A DNA stretch of 64,000 nt, taken from Teretinema zuelzerae. Lineage in GTDB: Bacteria; Spirochaetota; Spirochaetia; Treponematales; Treponemataceae. Where the stretch lies: assembly GCF_021021555.1 (NCBI RefSeq), contig NZ_JAINWA010000003.1:62001-126000 (forward strand), read 5' to 3'. Both the position numbers and the translations under genes were made by a program. The notes below the pieces were generated by a model that searched no databases, was not told the origin of the DNA, and saw only the letters and a program-made list of their open reading frames with translations. This document shows, one piece after another, positions 50,663 to 59,044 of this stretch (positions are counted from its first letter, which is position 1; every line of letters begins with the position of its first letter).

Positions 50663-52558
50663 TCAGGCGTCGATTTTAAGAAACAGCATTTTCTCGGTTT
50701 CGAAATTAGGCCCTAGTTCAACCTTCCAATACAGATAAAGCCGTACGCCGCCTTTGTCCAGTATCGGAACAAGAGTCGCTTGCGGATTCTCATTCGCCTC
50801 GAAGGTGAAATGGCTGCCGGATTCCGGATCGTCGAGACGAATCCAGGACAAATCCGAAAAACTGCTTTGTTCCGCAATGCCTTCTATCCGATTATCCTGT
50901 GCATACGCCGCCATGGTTGGAATCATGTTTTTGAAACCCTGCAGGGCTAAATCGATTTCGATGAGAAATATGCCTGAAATATTGAACGGACTGTCATTTT
51001 TGAGAATGTATTGAACTTGTATGCCTTCATTCCGAAAGGAAAAAGTTTTCTTCAACGAAACGGGCTGTTGAAAAATTCCGAATAAGCCTGAAGCGCGCAG
51101 AGAAACTTCATGGCGCGCCGCGTCGACCGATAATTCCTGATACAGGCTTTTAGCGAATACCGGAGGCGAATCGGGCAAGGTTCCGTTTTCGATGTTTTCA
51201 GATTCTTCCGAAGGATACAGATGATCGATGAAAAGTCCAGAACGAGATATATCTACATCGCTATAGTTTTTATGCAATGAAAGTATATCCAACTCGAAAA
51301 TTCTTCCTCCGAGGGGATGAATATAAAAATTCAGGTTTTCGAGCTGGCAAAGGTATTCTTTCAAACCGTCAAGATCGAAATCGAAACTGTGAATCGAGGG
51401 AGCAAAAACGCCCCTGAGGCGCGACATTCTTTCCGCAGCCAGTAAATTCTTGTAGGCTGCCAACCGTAGCTGGCGAGGCGAAACAGCTTTTTCATGAGGA
51501 GGTATCTTAGTTCGATAAATGAACTCGTTTTGCGCTTTCCATAGTTCTTCTTTTCCCGTTTTTCTCCGCGCCTTATCGCCTCTCAAAAGGGTTACCAGTG
51601 AATGAACATACATCATTTTCGCGTAAATATTCATGACGTTGTCGGATTCAAGCAGGAGATACTTTACTGAAGTTCTGGCGAGAAATCTCACGTCGTCCGG
51701 AGCTTCAACCTTGTCGTAGTCGTACGGCGACATGCCTGAGGGGAGAAATGCTCTGTGCAGCATAGTTTGAGATTTTAAAATCTGGCCGGGAGTGCTCAGC
51801 ATAATTTTCGACTCGGATTCCTGAACAGCAGAATAGAATTGCGTTATCCATGGTTCCTGCTCCCCGAAAACAGGCGTAAAAATTGCATCAATAGATTCGC
51901 GCTCGATAAATACAGTAATGTTTTTTTTGATCTGATCATCGGGGTTGCCCGTGATGGATTCGATAAAAGACCGGACTGAAAATCGCTCCAGATTTCGGTA
52001 TGTGTTATCCATAGGAACGGCAATGATCGTTTTTCCGCTGTCTTCGAGGATTACCGGATTAAGACCTGTAACGCCGGGAAAATCGCTTGTTTCGATCATG
52101 AGCCTGTCTATGAGGACATATTCCATGCAGCAGGACGTCAACGAGGCAATCATCGAGGGTTCCCATGCGCTGGCAGGGAGCCATGCGCCTCTCGGCCTTT
52201 TTCCGAAATTCTTCCTGATCGCCGTCGTAAGCATTTCTATCTGGCCTACCCGGTCTATGGGCGGCAGAAAAGGAAACAGCGGAGAATAATACCCTCCCCC
52301 AAGAATTTCAATTTGCTTTCGCGAGGTCATCTCCTCGAGAATCATAAAGAACTCAGGATGATGGCGTTCAACCCATTCGCAGAATATTCCGGTTAATGCG
52401 ATCGAGAAGGGAAATTCAGGCAGGTTATAGAGAGCCGAGACCAGGGGCTTATAGGAGTTTTGATATATTTCTTCGCAGTCTTTTGAATCTAGCCCCGCCG
52501 GGAAAGCGCAACAAGTGCCGAAACACAGCTGGATATGTTTTGCCTCGTTTTTCACCAT
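50663..52558 (-). CDS. GH57-like protein (alpha-amylase/4-alpha-glucanotransferase family), catalytic residues altered
   Basis: 631 residues from ATG 52558, which overlaps the RnfB-like stop (TGATG). The N-terminal half follows GH57 (IQLCFGTCCAFPAGL, ILGGGYYSPLFPFLPPIDRVGQIEML, RGAWLPASAWEPSMIASL), and the beta-rich rest resembles DUF1925/DUF1926. In active GH57 glucanotransferases the motif reads WLxERVW with Glu as nucleophile; here Ala occupies that position. The acid/base segment, normally FGDDGEK, is replaced by FGEQEPW. A non-catalytic or very different activity is therefore likely. It is the last gene of the Rnf-like operon. Confidence 0.8.
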   Translation of the reverse strand: MVKNEAKHIQLCFGTCCAFPAGLDSKDCEEIYQNSYKPLVSALYNLPEFPFSIALTGIFCEWVERHHPEFFMILEEMTSRKQIEILGGGYYSPLFPFLPPIDRVGQIEMLTTAIRKNFGKRPRGAWLPASAWEPSMIASLTSCCMEYVLIDRLMIETSDFPGVTGLNPVILEDSGKTIIAVPMDNTYRNLERFSVRSFIESITGNPDDQIKKNITVFIERESIDAIFTPVFGEQEPWITQFYSAVQESESKIMLSTPGQILKSQTMLHRAFLPSGMSPYDYDKVEAPDDVRFLARTSVKYLLLESDNVMNIYAKMMYVHSLVTLLRGDKARRKTGKEELWKAQNEFIYRTKIPPHEKAVSPRQLRLAAYKNLLAAERMSRLRGVFAPSIHSFDFDLDGLKEYLCQLENLNFYIHPLGGRIFELDILSLHKNYSDVDISRSGLFIDHLYPSEESENIENGTLPDSPPVFAKSLYQELSVDAARHEVSLRASGLFGIFQQPVSLKKTFSFRNEGIQVQYILKNDSPFNISGIFLIEIDLALQGFKNMIPTMAAYAQDNRIEGIAEQSSFSDLSWIRLDDPESGSHFTFEANENPQATLVPILDKGGVRLYLYWKVELGPNFETEKMLFLKIDA

Positions 52559-53163
52559 CACCTCGACTTTCCGTTGATTATACCCCAAGTGGACAGTATT
52601 TTAAAGCGGGTTTCAGGAAAGTTTTTACGCTCTATGAGACAGCCGTGGTCAGCGGTTGCGCAAAATGCAAACTGCTCGTTATGTCCGCTTACCGGGCAAG
52701 TCCAGGACGAAGCTGATTCGATCGAAACGAGCGATATCAGATTTTTCGGACACATTCGAACGCAAGTACCGCATCCAGTGCATTGTTCAGTAACGAAAAT
52801 TCTTCCTTTTTTTAAGATTATCGCATCGGATGGGCACGCGACAGCGCAGGATCCCAGGCCGAGGCATCCGTAACGGCACATGAGATTACCCTGGAAGACC
52901 TTTGAAAGGGTGCTGCAATTCATATATCCTGAAACAGAAAAAAACTCAGGAGATTCAGGAGAAATTCTGTCGCAATGAATAATCGCTTTCATCTTTTGCG
53001 GATCTGCATGAACTATCGAATCGTCCTTCGGAAAAGCAGCAGGCCGAATCGATTCTGCTTGATTCCGAACGCCCAGTTTATGAAAGAACAGAAATAATAA
53101 AAAAACCAGGACTAAAAGCGACGCAAAAACGAGCAGCGCGGTAAGAATTGCTGTAAAAATCAT
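52558..53163 (-). CDS. rnfB: RnfB-like ferredoxin subunit lacking the Fes domain
   Basis: 201 residues. An N-terminal membrane helix (about 4-28) is followed directly by IIHCDRIS and MCRYGCLGLGSCAVACP plus QCTGCGTCVRMCP, the two 4Fe-4S ferredoxin motifs of RnfB. The Fes/C-x2-C domain that usually sits between the helix and this region in RnfB is missing. A further CPVSG ... CATADHGC set lies near the C-terminus. It would be the membrane-bound electron-carrying subunit. The start overlaps RnfA-like (ATGA). Confidence 0.8.
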   Translation of the reverse strand: MIFTAILTALLVFASLLVLVFLLFLFFHKLGVRNQAESIRPAAFPKDDSIVHADPQKMKAIIHCDRISPESPEFFSVSGYMNCSTLSKVFQGNLMCRYGCLGLGSCAVACPSDAIILKKGRIFVTEQCTGCGTCVRMCPKNLISLVSIESASSWTCPVSGHNEQFAFCATADHGCLIERKNFPETRFKILSTWGIINGKSR

Positions 53164-53723
53164 TTAAAAGCCTCTTCAAGCCACCATGACGCTTCTGTTA
53201 CGTGAAGAACCATGAATAGCATCCCTAAAGATATAAGGGCAAGAGGAGCTCCCTTGAAATCGGCCTGAAGATTTGATTCTCTATAACGGGTTCTGATCGC
53301 TTTGAGAAGCACGATTCCTATAAGCAGCGACAGCATTGAAAAAAAGGAGATCAACAGGCACTCTTTGAAGCTTGTTCCCTCATGAAGCGAGAAAAAAACA
53401 ATGGCAAACAGATAGAATCTGTCGCTTGCGTTGAAACTTCGCATGCGCCGGCTCGCCAAGTTCAAGACGCCCTGGATAAGGCCGCACCCTAGAACAATAT
53501 ACATCGGCGCGAGAAATGAAACGCCGTGCGGCTGCAGGAGCGCAGAAAGAGGATAATACAATACCGCGACGCTGAGGATAATTTGAAAAAATAATAGAAA
53601 CAAATCTGCGCTGAGTTTAACGCGTGAACGCGAATCGATGAAGACTTTTTCTAAACCGATTCCGTATACGAGAAGTACCGATGAAGAGATGATATAGAAA
53701 ATAAATGTTTCAAAATAATACAT
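53160..53723 (-). CDS. RnfA-like membrane subunit
   Basis: 187 residues from ATG 53723, which overlaps the RnfE-like stop (TGATG). It has about six membrane helices, the RnfA/NqrE size and topology. Aligning by eye, the first cluster Cys of RnfA (G-L-C-P-F) falls on G-L-E-K-V-F and is lost. The second (TNCAVLG-like) is kept as C80 in IVLGCGLIQG. Assignment to RnfA rather than RnfE rests on gene order and this alignment and is only moderately sure. Confidence 0.65.
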   Translation of the reverse strand: MYYFETFIFYIISSSVLLVYGIGLEKVFIDSRSRVKLSADLFLLFFQIILSVAVLYYPLSALLQPHGVSFLAPMYIVLGCGLIQGVLNLASRRMRSFNASDRFYLFAIVFFSLHEGTSFKECLLISFFSMLSLLIGIVLLKAIRTRYRESNLQADFKGAPLALISLGMLFMVLHVTEASWWLEEAFK

Positions 53724-54304
53724 CAGGGCAATCTCCTGAGGGAACGGACTTTCCGTTGCACGTATTTTCCCGCCCACGTGATCAAACCGAGCAGAATGAG
53801 CGATCCGCCTGAAGTCGCCCAGAATCCAATGCCCCATTGCGGAAAAGCCGGCAGGATATGATGAATGATTAATCCTCCTTTTCCGGGGAGCGTAATCGTT
53901 CCCTGACCGATAAGCTCTCTAAACGCGGAAAATAAAATCATGAAAGGAATAAACGCGATAATCGGAGAAATATTGATTTTCTCCAGCGAGTAACCGTCAA
54001 TGCTGATCATCAATAAATACGAAAACGCGGATACGTACAGGTATAATGAAATGCTGGAAACAATCGTCGGGAAGAAAAAAGAGGCTATGCTCGAAAACAG
54101 AGCAACGCTTGCAGCGAGTCCTGACAATTCAATATACGGACCGACTTCAGGCGCGTCTATCTTTTTTACGATTTCGCGAAAGAAAATTCCCGCTGCAAGG
54201 TACCATAAAAAAGCGAGACCGAAAATTAACGCATACGCGAAATTCGAGGCGGCGGGAATGAGGGGACACAGGGCAAAAATAAAAATCACAGGGGTATTCT
54301 TCAT
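53723..54304 (-). CDS. RnfE-like membrane subunit
   Basis: 193 residues, about six membrane helices. The N-terminal NTPVIFIFALCPLIPAAS matches the NPV...GLCPLLA start of RnfE/NqrD and keeps Cys13. The second conserved Cys of the family (in the N-C-x-I-L-G segment of helix 4) appears absent; the protein has only this one Cys. In Rnf and Na+-NQR, two Cys from each of RnfA and RnfE hold an intramembrane 2Fe-2S cluster. Overlaps RnfG-like by 4 nt. Confidence 0.7.
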   Translation of the reverse strand: MKNTPVIFIFALCPLIPAASNFAYALIFGLAFLWYLAAGIFFREIVKKIDAPEVGPYIELSGLAASVALFSSIASFFFPTIVSSISLYLYVSAFSYLLMISIDGYSLEKINISPIIAFIPFMILFSAFRELIGQGTITLPGKGGLIIHHILPAFPQWGIGFWATSGGSLILLGLITWAGKYVQRKVRSLRRLP

Positions 54305-54768
54305 TTTGCGTCCTTTAGTTCGAGAAGGTCGTGCTTGAGCTTCTGTATCCTGAATTGAAGCAGCCTCTCGGAGAAGCCGAACCTTACCGGATCAAGACTT
54401 GATTCCGGAATTCCAGCCAGGGCGAGAAAACGCACGTCGTTATCATTTTTGTAATGGAATACTGCCGTATACGGCCCGGAATCGCCGGTGACGGGAACCG
54501 CGACGATCAATTCTCCGCCGCGGTTTTTTCCTTCAACCTTCCACGCAGTAATTCGGGAGATTCCGTTTCCCCTCAAATCGGTTTCTGACCCGGGAACGAG
54601 AGGAGGATTCGATATGCCGGCAATGGTTTTAGCAACCGAATTTCTCAAGTTTGCCTTGTAGTAGGGGGTAACGAGGAAATGAGCGGCTCCAATGATAAGG
54701 CATAGCAAGGTAACTAACAGAAGCGTATAGGTATACGCGACAAGGTTTTTTTTTGCATGTTCGTTCAT
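54301..54768 (-). CDS. RnfG-like subunit, truncated and without flavinylation motif
   Basis: 155 residues against about 190-220 for RnfG. A single N-terminal membrane helix (about 11-33) is followed by TPYYKANLRNSVAKTIAGI and a periplasmic beta-domain. The conserved S-G-A-T flavinylation site, to which ApbE/Ftp attaches FMN, is not found, nor is the GYGG segment. Family assignment depends partly on its place between the RnfD- and RnfE-like genes. Starts and ends in ATGA overlaps. Confidence 0.62.
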   Translation of the reverse strand: MNEHAKKNLVAYTYTLLLVTLLCLIIGAAHFLVTPYYKANLRNSVAKTIAGISNPPLVPGSETDLRGNGISRITAWKVEGKNRGGELIVAVPVTGDSGPYTAVFHYKNDNDVRFLALAGIPESSLDPVRFGFSERLLQFRIQKLKHDLLELKDAK

Positions 54769-55793
54769 CGGGTTTTGCTCCTGTCGACAAAGCGCCTGCT
54801 TTCAATTTTTTCGATGAAAGGAGCGATTGAATTCATCGCCAGCAACGTGAATATGCCTCCTACCGGCGTGCCCCCGGGACCGCATACAAGAAAAGCGGTT
54901 GCACCTGAGATGATTCCCATGACTATTTTCGCCTGCAGCGTCCTCGGATTCACAGAATAATCGCCTGCGAGAAAAAAAGCGATGAATAAAATTCCGCCGG
55001 TTAAAAGGCTGAATAATATATCTCCGCCCATGAATGCCGCTGTTATCGGAACCAAAGACAAGACGCGAACAGCGGCAGCGTAAGTCAGAATAAAAACAGA
55101 GGGAACGATCGCATCGATGTTTCTCATCGCAATCAAAAAAATGGAACTGATAAGGGTGAACACATTATATCTGAATGCAGGGATAGTCGAAGGAGAATTC
55201 CAAAAAAGGGTGATGTATCCTTCTGGAAGTTTAATGCCCAAATGCGACAGGAATCCTGTATTCAATTGGGATGTGATTATCGCGTCTTGAGGCAAAACCG
55301 CGAAATTATCGAGCTTCAAGGCTTCGAAAAAGGAGCCGACTCCGCGAACTCCCTCGATGGACACCAACTGTCCGGGAAATACATCGGGTCTGCTTATCCA
55401 TGCGATGCCGATCGCAACCGCTACGGGATGCATCCAATACGAACCGTTTCCGCCGAAAAGAACCCGCGATATGCACATTCCGATAAAAACCGAGCCGAAG
55501 GCGATTAAAGGCGGCATTACGGAAGGTAAAAGAAGGCCTGAAAGCAATCCAGCCAAAAGCACCGCCAACGGATCATAGACTTTCCTTCGGACGGTAAAAG
55601 AGAGAAAAACTTCGGATAATAGCGAGGCAGTTACAGAAACCGCTGCAATCAGAAGAGCCGCGAAGTCTCGATCGATAAGAATCATCATGACATGAGGGAG
55701 AAGACACAGAAGCGTCGTCAAATTCATGTTGTCTACCGTATTTCGAACGAGAATAAAAGGAGAGGGCGTCACTATCCATGGCGATTTTTTCAT
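54765..55793 (-). CDS. rnfD: RnfD-like membrane subunit without flavinylation motif
   Basis: 342 residues with about nine to ten membrane helices. The N-terminal SPFILVRNTVDNMNLTTLLCLLPHVMM and YDPLAVLLAGLLSGLLLPSVMPPLIAFGSVF are clear RnfD/NqrB features, as is FLAGDYSVNPRTLQAKIVMGIISGATAFLV near the end. The periplasmic loop that normally bears D-x-x-S-G-A-T (covalent FMN) reads DAIITSQLNTGFLSHLGIKLP and lacks it. The S-G-A-T seen near the C-terminus lies in a membrane helix and is not the flavinylation site. Confidence 0.82.
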   Translation of the reverse strand: MKKSPWIVTPSPFILVRNTVDNMNLTTLLCLLPHVMMILIDRDFAALLIAAVSVTASLLSEVFLSFTVRRKVYDPLAVLLAGLLSGLLLPSVMPPLIAFGSVFIGMCISRVLFGGNGSYWMHPVAVAIGIAWISRPDVFPGQLVSIEGVRGVGSFFEALKLDNFAVLPQDAIITSQLNTGFLSHLGIKLPEGYITLFWNSPSTIPAFRYNVFTLISSIFLIAMRNIDAIVPSVFILTYAAAVRVLSLVPITAAFMGGDILFSLLTGGILFIAFFLAGDYSVNPRTLQAKIVMGIISGATAFLVCGPGGTPVGGIFTLLAMNSIAPFIEKIESRRFVDRSKTR

Positions 55794-57094
55794 TCTGCGG
55801 ATTCCTTAACCATAAAAGAAGCTTCCCTGATTATATGATGGAGCGGTATTCGGGAAGGACACACCATCGCGCAGCAGCCGCAATGTTGGCAGCGTTCGCA
55901 AGATTCGATTAATTCGCGGGACTCATTGTTTTTGCGGATTCCCGCAGCCAGCTTCATCGGATCAAGATTCGCAGGGCACACGCGAAGGCAAAGCCCGCAG
56001 TGGATGCACTCCTTGGTTTTTTGATCCGGACTGGCGTCATGATCCAGTAAATGAACGGATTTTACCGACTTTGTTATGGGAGTATCCAGGTCGTGTATCG
56101 ATATACCGGACAAAAGGCCGTTAATAATGATTCTGCCGGGCTCGCTTTTAAAACCTCCGCATTCTTCTATAACGTCGCCGATAGTGGTTCCGATGCGGGT
56201 TGTAAAAAAGGACGTGCGCTGTACTGCCGGGCCGGTTACCAGAATCCGCTGCTGTACGATGGGCTGATTTTTTACGATAATATCGTATACCGATAATGCG
56301 GTAGATGGATCTATTACGATCCTGTTCGATGGTATCGATTCTTTCAATGAATCCAGTATATTGAAAATTCTGTGAATGTTTCCGCCTGGATATTTTTTTG
56401 CGGCTTTAACCGGAATAACGTCAGAAACAGGGAAAAGCTGCTCCAACGAGGTAGGCGATGCGACAGTCCATTGCTTGTCATGATGCAGGATGCACGTCGT
56501 TTTCGCTTCGAGTGCTTTAGCGATAATGGCCGCGCCGATTAACACATGGTCTTGAAACGAGTTCCACAGAAGGGTATCCAACATCGTAGTCGGATCTTCG
56601 TCGAACGCCCGCAGTATAAGCGCTCGCGTGGGTTCTTGTTTAAGGGCGCGCATTTGAGGAACAAGCGGGGCTCCCCCGTAGACGGTATTAACAGCGCCCC
56701 TGTCTTCCAGCAGCCTGAAAATTTCCGATACGGGCGATGACTGCCATGGATAGTGTTCCTCTTTTCGTCCCAGAATATCAAATGATCCTGAAAGATGAAT
56801 TACCGCCGCCAATCCGAGAGTTCCGTCGGGCAAAGACGTTTCTTTCCATGAATGGAGTATTCCGGGAATCGGCGCGTGAATATTCGAGGAAGCTTGGTCC
56901 TGAGACCGAGCGATGAGCTGCCCTTCCCTCACCCGATCTCCTGCGCGTATAAGGGGTCTGGCGTCTGAGCCCGCATGCTGTCGTACAGGAACAATCGCAG
57001 TAACAGGGAGAAATGCGTTTCCGCTGAAAGAAACTTCAGGCGTTTCAAACCAGATTTTTTCCCCTCCGCGGAGAAAGGGTATGTTTTGCATCAT
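55790..57094 (-). CDS. rnfC: RnfC-like subunit with eroded nucleotide-binding loop
   Basis: 434 residues from an ATGATG start overlapping the upstream stop. The N-terminus has IPFLRGGEKIWF and IVPVRQHAG ... AGDRVREGQLIA (RnfC barrel-sandwich). The C-terminus has two 4Fe-4S motifs, CIHCGLCLRVCPANLDP and CERCQHCGCCAMVCPSRIPL. The Gly-rich NADH/FMN loop (G-x-V-G-L-G-G-A-x-F-P-T) falls on RGAVNTVYGGAPLVPQ, with most glycines lost. It is the first Rnf gene of the operon and presumably the cytoplasmic electron-input subunit. Confidence 0.82.
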   Translation of the reverse strand: MMQNIPFLRGGEKIWFETPEVSFSGNAFLPVTAIVPVRQHAGSDARPLIRAGDRVREGQLIARSQDQASSNIHAPIPGILHSWKETSLPDGTLGLAAVIHLSGSFDILGRKEEHYPWQSSPVSEIFRLLEDRGAVNTVYGGAPLVPQMRALKQEPTRALILRAFDEDPTTMLDTLLWNSFQDHVLIGAAIIAKALEAKTTCILHHDKQWTVASPTSLEQLFPVSDVIPVKAAKKYPGGNIHRIFNILDSLKESIPSNRIVIDPSTALSVYDIIVKNQPIVQQRILVTGPAVQRTSFFTTRIGTTIGDVIEECGGFKSEPGRIIINGLLSGISIHDLDTPITKSVKSVHLLDHDASPDQKTKECIHCGLCLRVCPANLDPMKLAAGIRKNNESRELIESCERCQHCGCCAMVCPSRIPLHHIIREASFMVKESAE

Positions 57095-58491
57095 TCCTTC
57101 AGCCTCGTCATTGTTACAGTTGTAAAGCGGCCTTGATTCAAAAGCAGGATATCCAGGGGCGTTTGAACCAAAGAAAGAGCTTTCCGAATAAAATCATCAT
57201 CGAAAACTACCGGATGGCCGTTGCGGGAAACTATGCTGCCGTCGGATTCCATGTTCCATTCTTCAATGGATACAGAGTATCCCTTCTGAGGCGAAGGAAT
57301 AGCGTCGCCGATTCGGATCATCGAAGCCAGAGTCAGCATCCAATAAGTCTCGATATAATCTCCCAGATCGGGAAGACTTCGTTCTGTACGCTGATTCTGC
57401 AATTCCAAAAAACTCTTGACGGTAAAACCGTTTTGGGCATTATATCCCGAGGGCGACGGAATATACAACTGCTGAGGCAGCGATTGGCGAATGCCTCCGG
57501 AAACGAGTCGGGCGTTGCTCGAAATGAAAGGAATTCCCGTTAAAATAAACGCTATCGTAATCAAAAGGATGCCGAGAATAGTACCACGTTTATACGCCGG
57601 CACAATTGAAGCCGGCGACATGGGGATGGCGGTGAAAAAAGGGTGTAACCGTTTTCGCTCGCGTATTTCGGTCGCTTTTTGCTTAACGGAACGAATGCAT
57701 ACGAGCATGCCGGCGGATGAAATTACGGCAAGCATCCAAAGGAGCATTGTATGAGTACCTCCGAGAACTGCAAGTAAGAAAGCTGTCAGCGGCATCAGCA
57801 GGAAATACAGGGGTTTTATCGGATTGGTTCTCAAGTAGATCCGTAATAACGAATTATTGAGATGCTCGTATGTTTTATCTGTATACAAGATGAAGAGAAT
57901 ACTGAATAGTCCTGAGCCAAGGCCTTCCATAGTATTGCAGGACCACAAGTATACTATCCATGGACTGATTATCAAAACGAAGAAACACCGCTTTTTAAAG
58001 AGAAACATTCCTATAAGGATCAAACAAGCCGCGACAATCAACGGATAGGGGGAGTATCCCGGAGATTGTTCAAAAAACCACGAATCGACGATTCCGGCAA
58101 AAGCCTGTTGAATTTTTTTATCCGTCTGCTTGTCCTTTCCGGCGTTAGCTGCGCGCGGAATGTAAAAGTAGCGCAACCCATCAGGTTTCGATATGAACCA
58201 TTGCGACCGTCGGGAATTCGCTTCGTCGAGCACCGGATGAACCGGAACCATCGGATTAGGACTCGACAGCATGGAATTGGATTCAGTGACGCAGCCGTCG
58301 ATCCCCGCTCTCTCCAATCTATCCAATACGGTTGATTCCTCGATCGACGACCCGACGGCGAGTACACGGTAGCCTTTCCAGACGCTCGAGTACTTTCTGA
58401 CGGGGAATTGTACAAGACAAATAAATGAGAAAATGAGAAGAATGAGCGCTATGTACGGCGTTTTTTTGATTTTACCTGGAAAGATATTCAT
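57091..58491 (-). CDS. Polytopic membrane protein of unknown function, Rnf-linked
   Basis: 466 residues: an N-terminal helix (about 12-29), an extracytoplasmic domain (about 30-150), a cluster of about seven helices (150-340) and a second soluble domain (345-466). I recognise no family. It starts 7 nt after the PAP2-like gene, and its stop overlaps rnfC by 4 nt, so it is translated together with the Rnf-like genes and is a candidate extra subunit or assembly factor. Confidence 0.7.
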   Translation of the reverse strand: MNIFPGKIKKTPYIALILLIFSFICLVQFPVRKYSSVWKGYRVLAVGSSIEESTVLDRLERAGIDGCVTESNSMLSSPNPMVPVHPVLDEANSRRSQWFISKPDGLRYFYIPRAANAGKDKQTDKKIQQAFAGIVDSWFFEQSPGYSPYPLIVAACLILIGMFLFKKRCFFVLIISPWIVYLWSCNTMEGLGSGLFSILFILYTDKTYEHLNNSLLRIYLRTNPIKPLYFLLMPLTAFLLAVLGGTHTMLLWMLAVISSAGMLVCIRSVKQKATEIRERKRLHPFFTAIPMSPASIVPAYKRGTILGILLITIAFILTGIPFISSNARLVSGGIRQSLPQQLYIPSPSGYNAQNGFTVKSFLELQNQRTERSLPDLGDYIETYWMLTLASMIRIGDAIPSPQKGYSVSIEEWNMESDGSIVSRNGHPVVFDDDFIRKALSLVQTPLDILLLNQGRFTTVTMTRLKE

Positions 58492-58498
58492 GCTCGGG

Positions 58499-58978
58499 TT
58501 AAAGGACTGAGAAGGCTACCCCGATGAAAAAGCCGAGCAGAATGCCGGCCAACACTTCCATCGGTCTGTGCCCCTGAATCTCCTTAACCGGCTTGAATTG
58601 ATACCGGAACCTGGTAGCTACCTTCGTTCCAAGTTCGTTCAAGGCTCTCGCCTGTTGTCCGCTTGATCTGCGGACGCCTACTGCGTCGCGGATGACGACG
58701 AGAGCGAAGCAACAGGAAAAAATAAAAAGATCCGAACCGGCACCGCATTTAAAACCGATTGCCGTTGAAACTGAAGACACTAAGGCCGAGTGGCTGGAGG
58801 GCATGCCGCCGGTTTTCCAAAACAACAGCTCGATGAGTTCTTTCGCTGATCTGACTTCGTTCGTGAGGAGCGTTATGAGCGTTTTTATAAATTGACTTAT
58901 GATCCAGCTGGAAACAGCCGCCAAGAAAATGGGGTTGTGGATGAGAGTCTGTACCTGTTGCATCACCTTTTGATCCAT
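58499..58978 (-). CDS. Divergent PAP2-like membrane protein (DUF212/YuiD family)
   Basis: 159 residues with four to five helices. The family motif KTGGMPSSHSALVSSVSTAIGF and the later RDAVGVRRSSGQQARALNEL match DUF212, a divergent acid-phosphatase/VanZ-like group. The S-S-H-S core suggests a lipid or prenyl phosphate substrate, but activity is not established. ATG 58978 has no Shine-Dalgarno; a second ATG five codons in follows AAAGG closely and is an alternative start. It heads the Rnf-containing operon. Confidence 0.85.
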   Translation of the reverse strand: MDQKVMQQVQTLIHNPIFLAAVSSWIISQFIKTLITLLTNEVRSAKELIELLFWKTGGMPSSHSALVSSVSTAIGFKCGAGSDLFIFSCCFALVVIRDAVGVRRSSGQQARALNELGTKVATRFRYQFKPVKEIQGHRPMEVLAGILLGFFIGVAFSVL

Positions 58979-59008
58979 TTCGATAGTATTTTGTTGAAAC
59001 GAGGCCTT

Positions 59009-59036
59009 TTGTCAAGGGGCAAAGCCGGTATATACT
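59009..59036 (+). promoter_or_regulatory. Sigma-70-type promoter of the pseudouridine synthase gene, predicted leaderless
   Basis: TTGTCA (59009-59014), a 16-nt spacer and TATACT (59031-59036), then 8 nt of TCCCTTCC to ATG 59045. A TTGACA for the opposite direction (59015-59010) overlaps this -35 box, with a weak AATACT at 58990-58985 (19-nt spacer). Confidence 0.65.
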
Positions 59037-59044
59037 TCCCTTCC

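Noticed and set aside
54765-54900. S-G-A-T near the C-terminus of the RnfD-like protein as a flavinylation site
   Set aside because: It sits inside a predicted membrane helix, not in the periplasmic D-x-x-S-G-A-T loop, so it is not likely to be modified.
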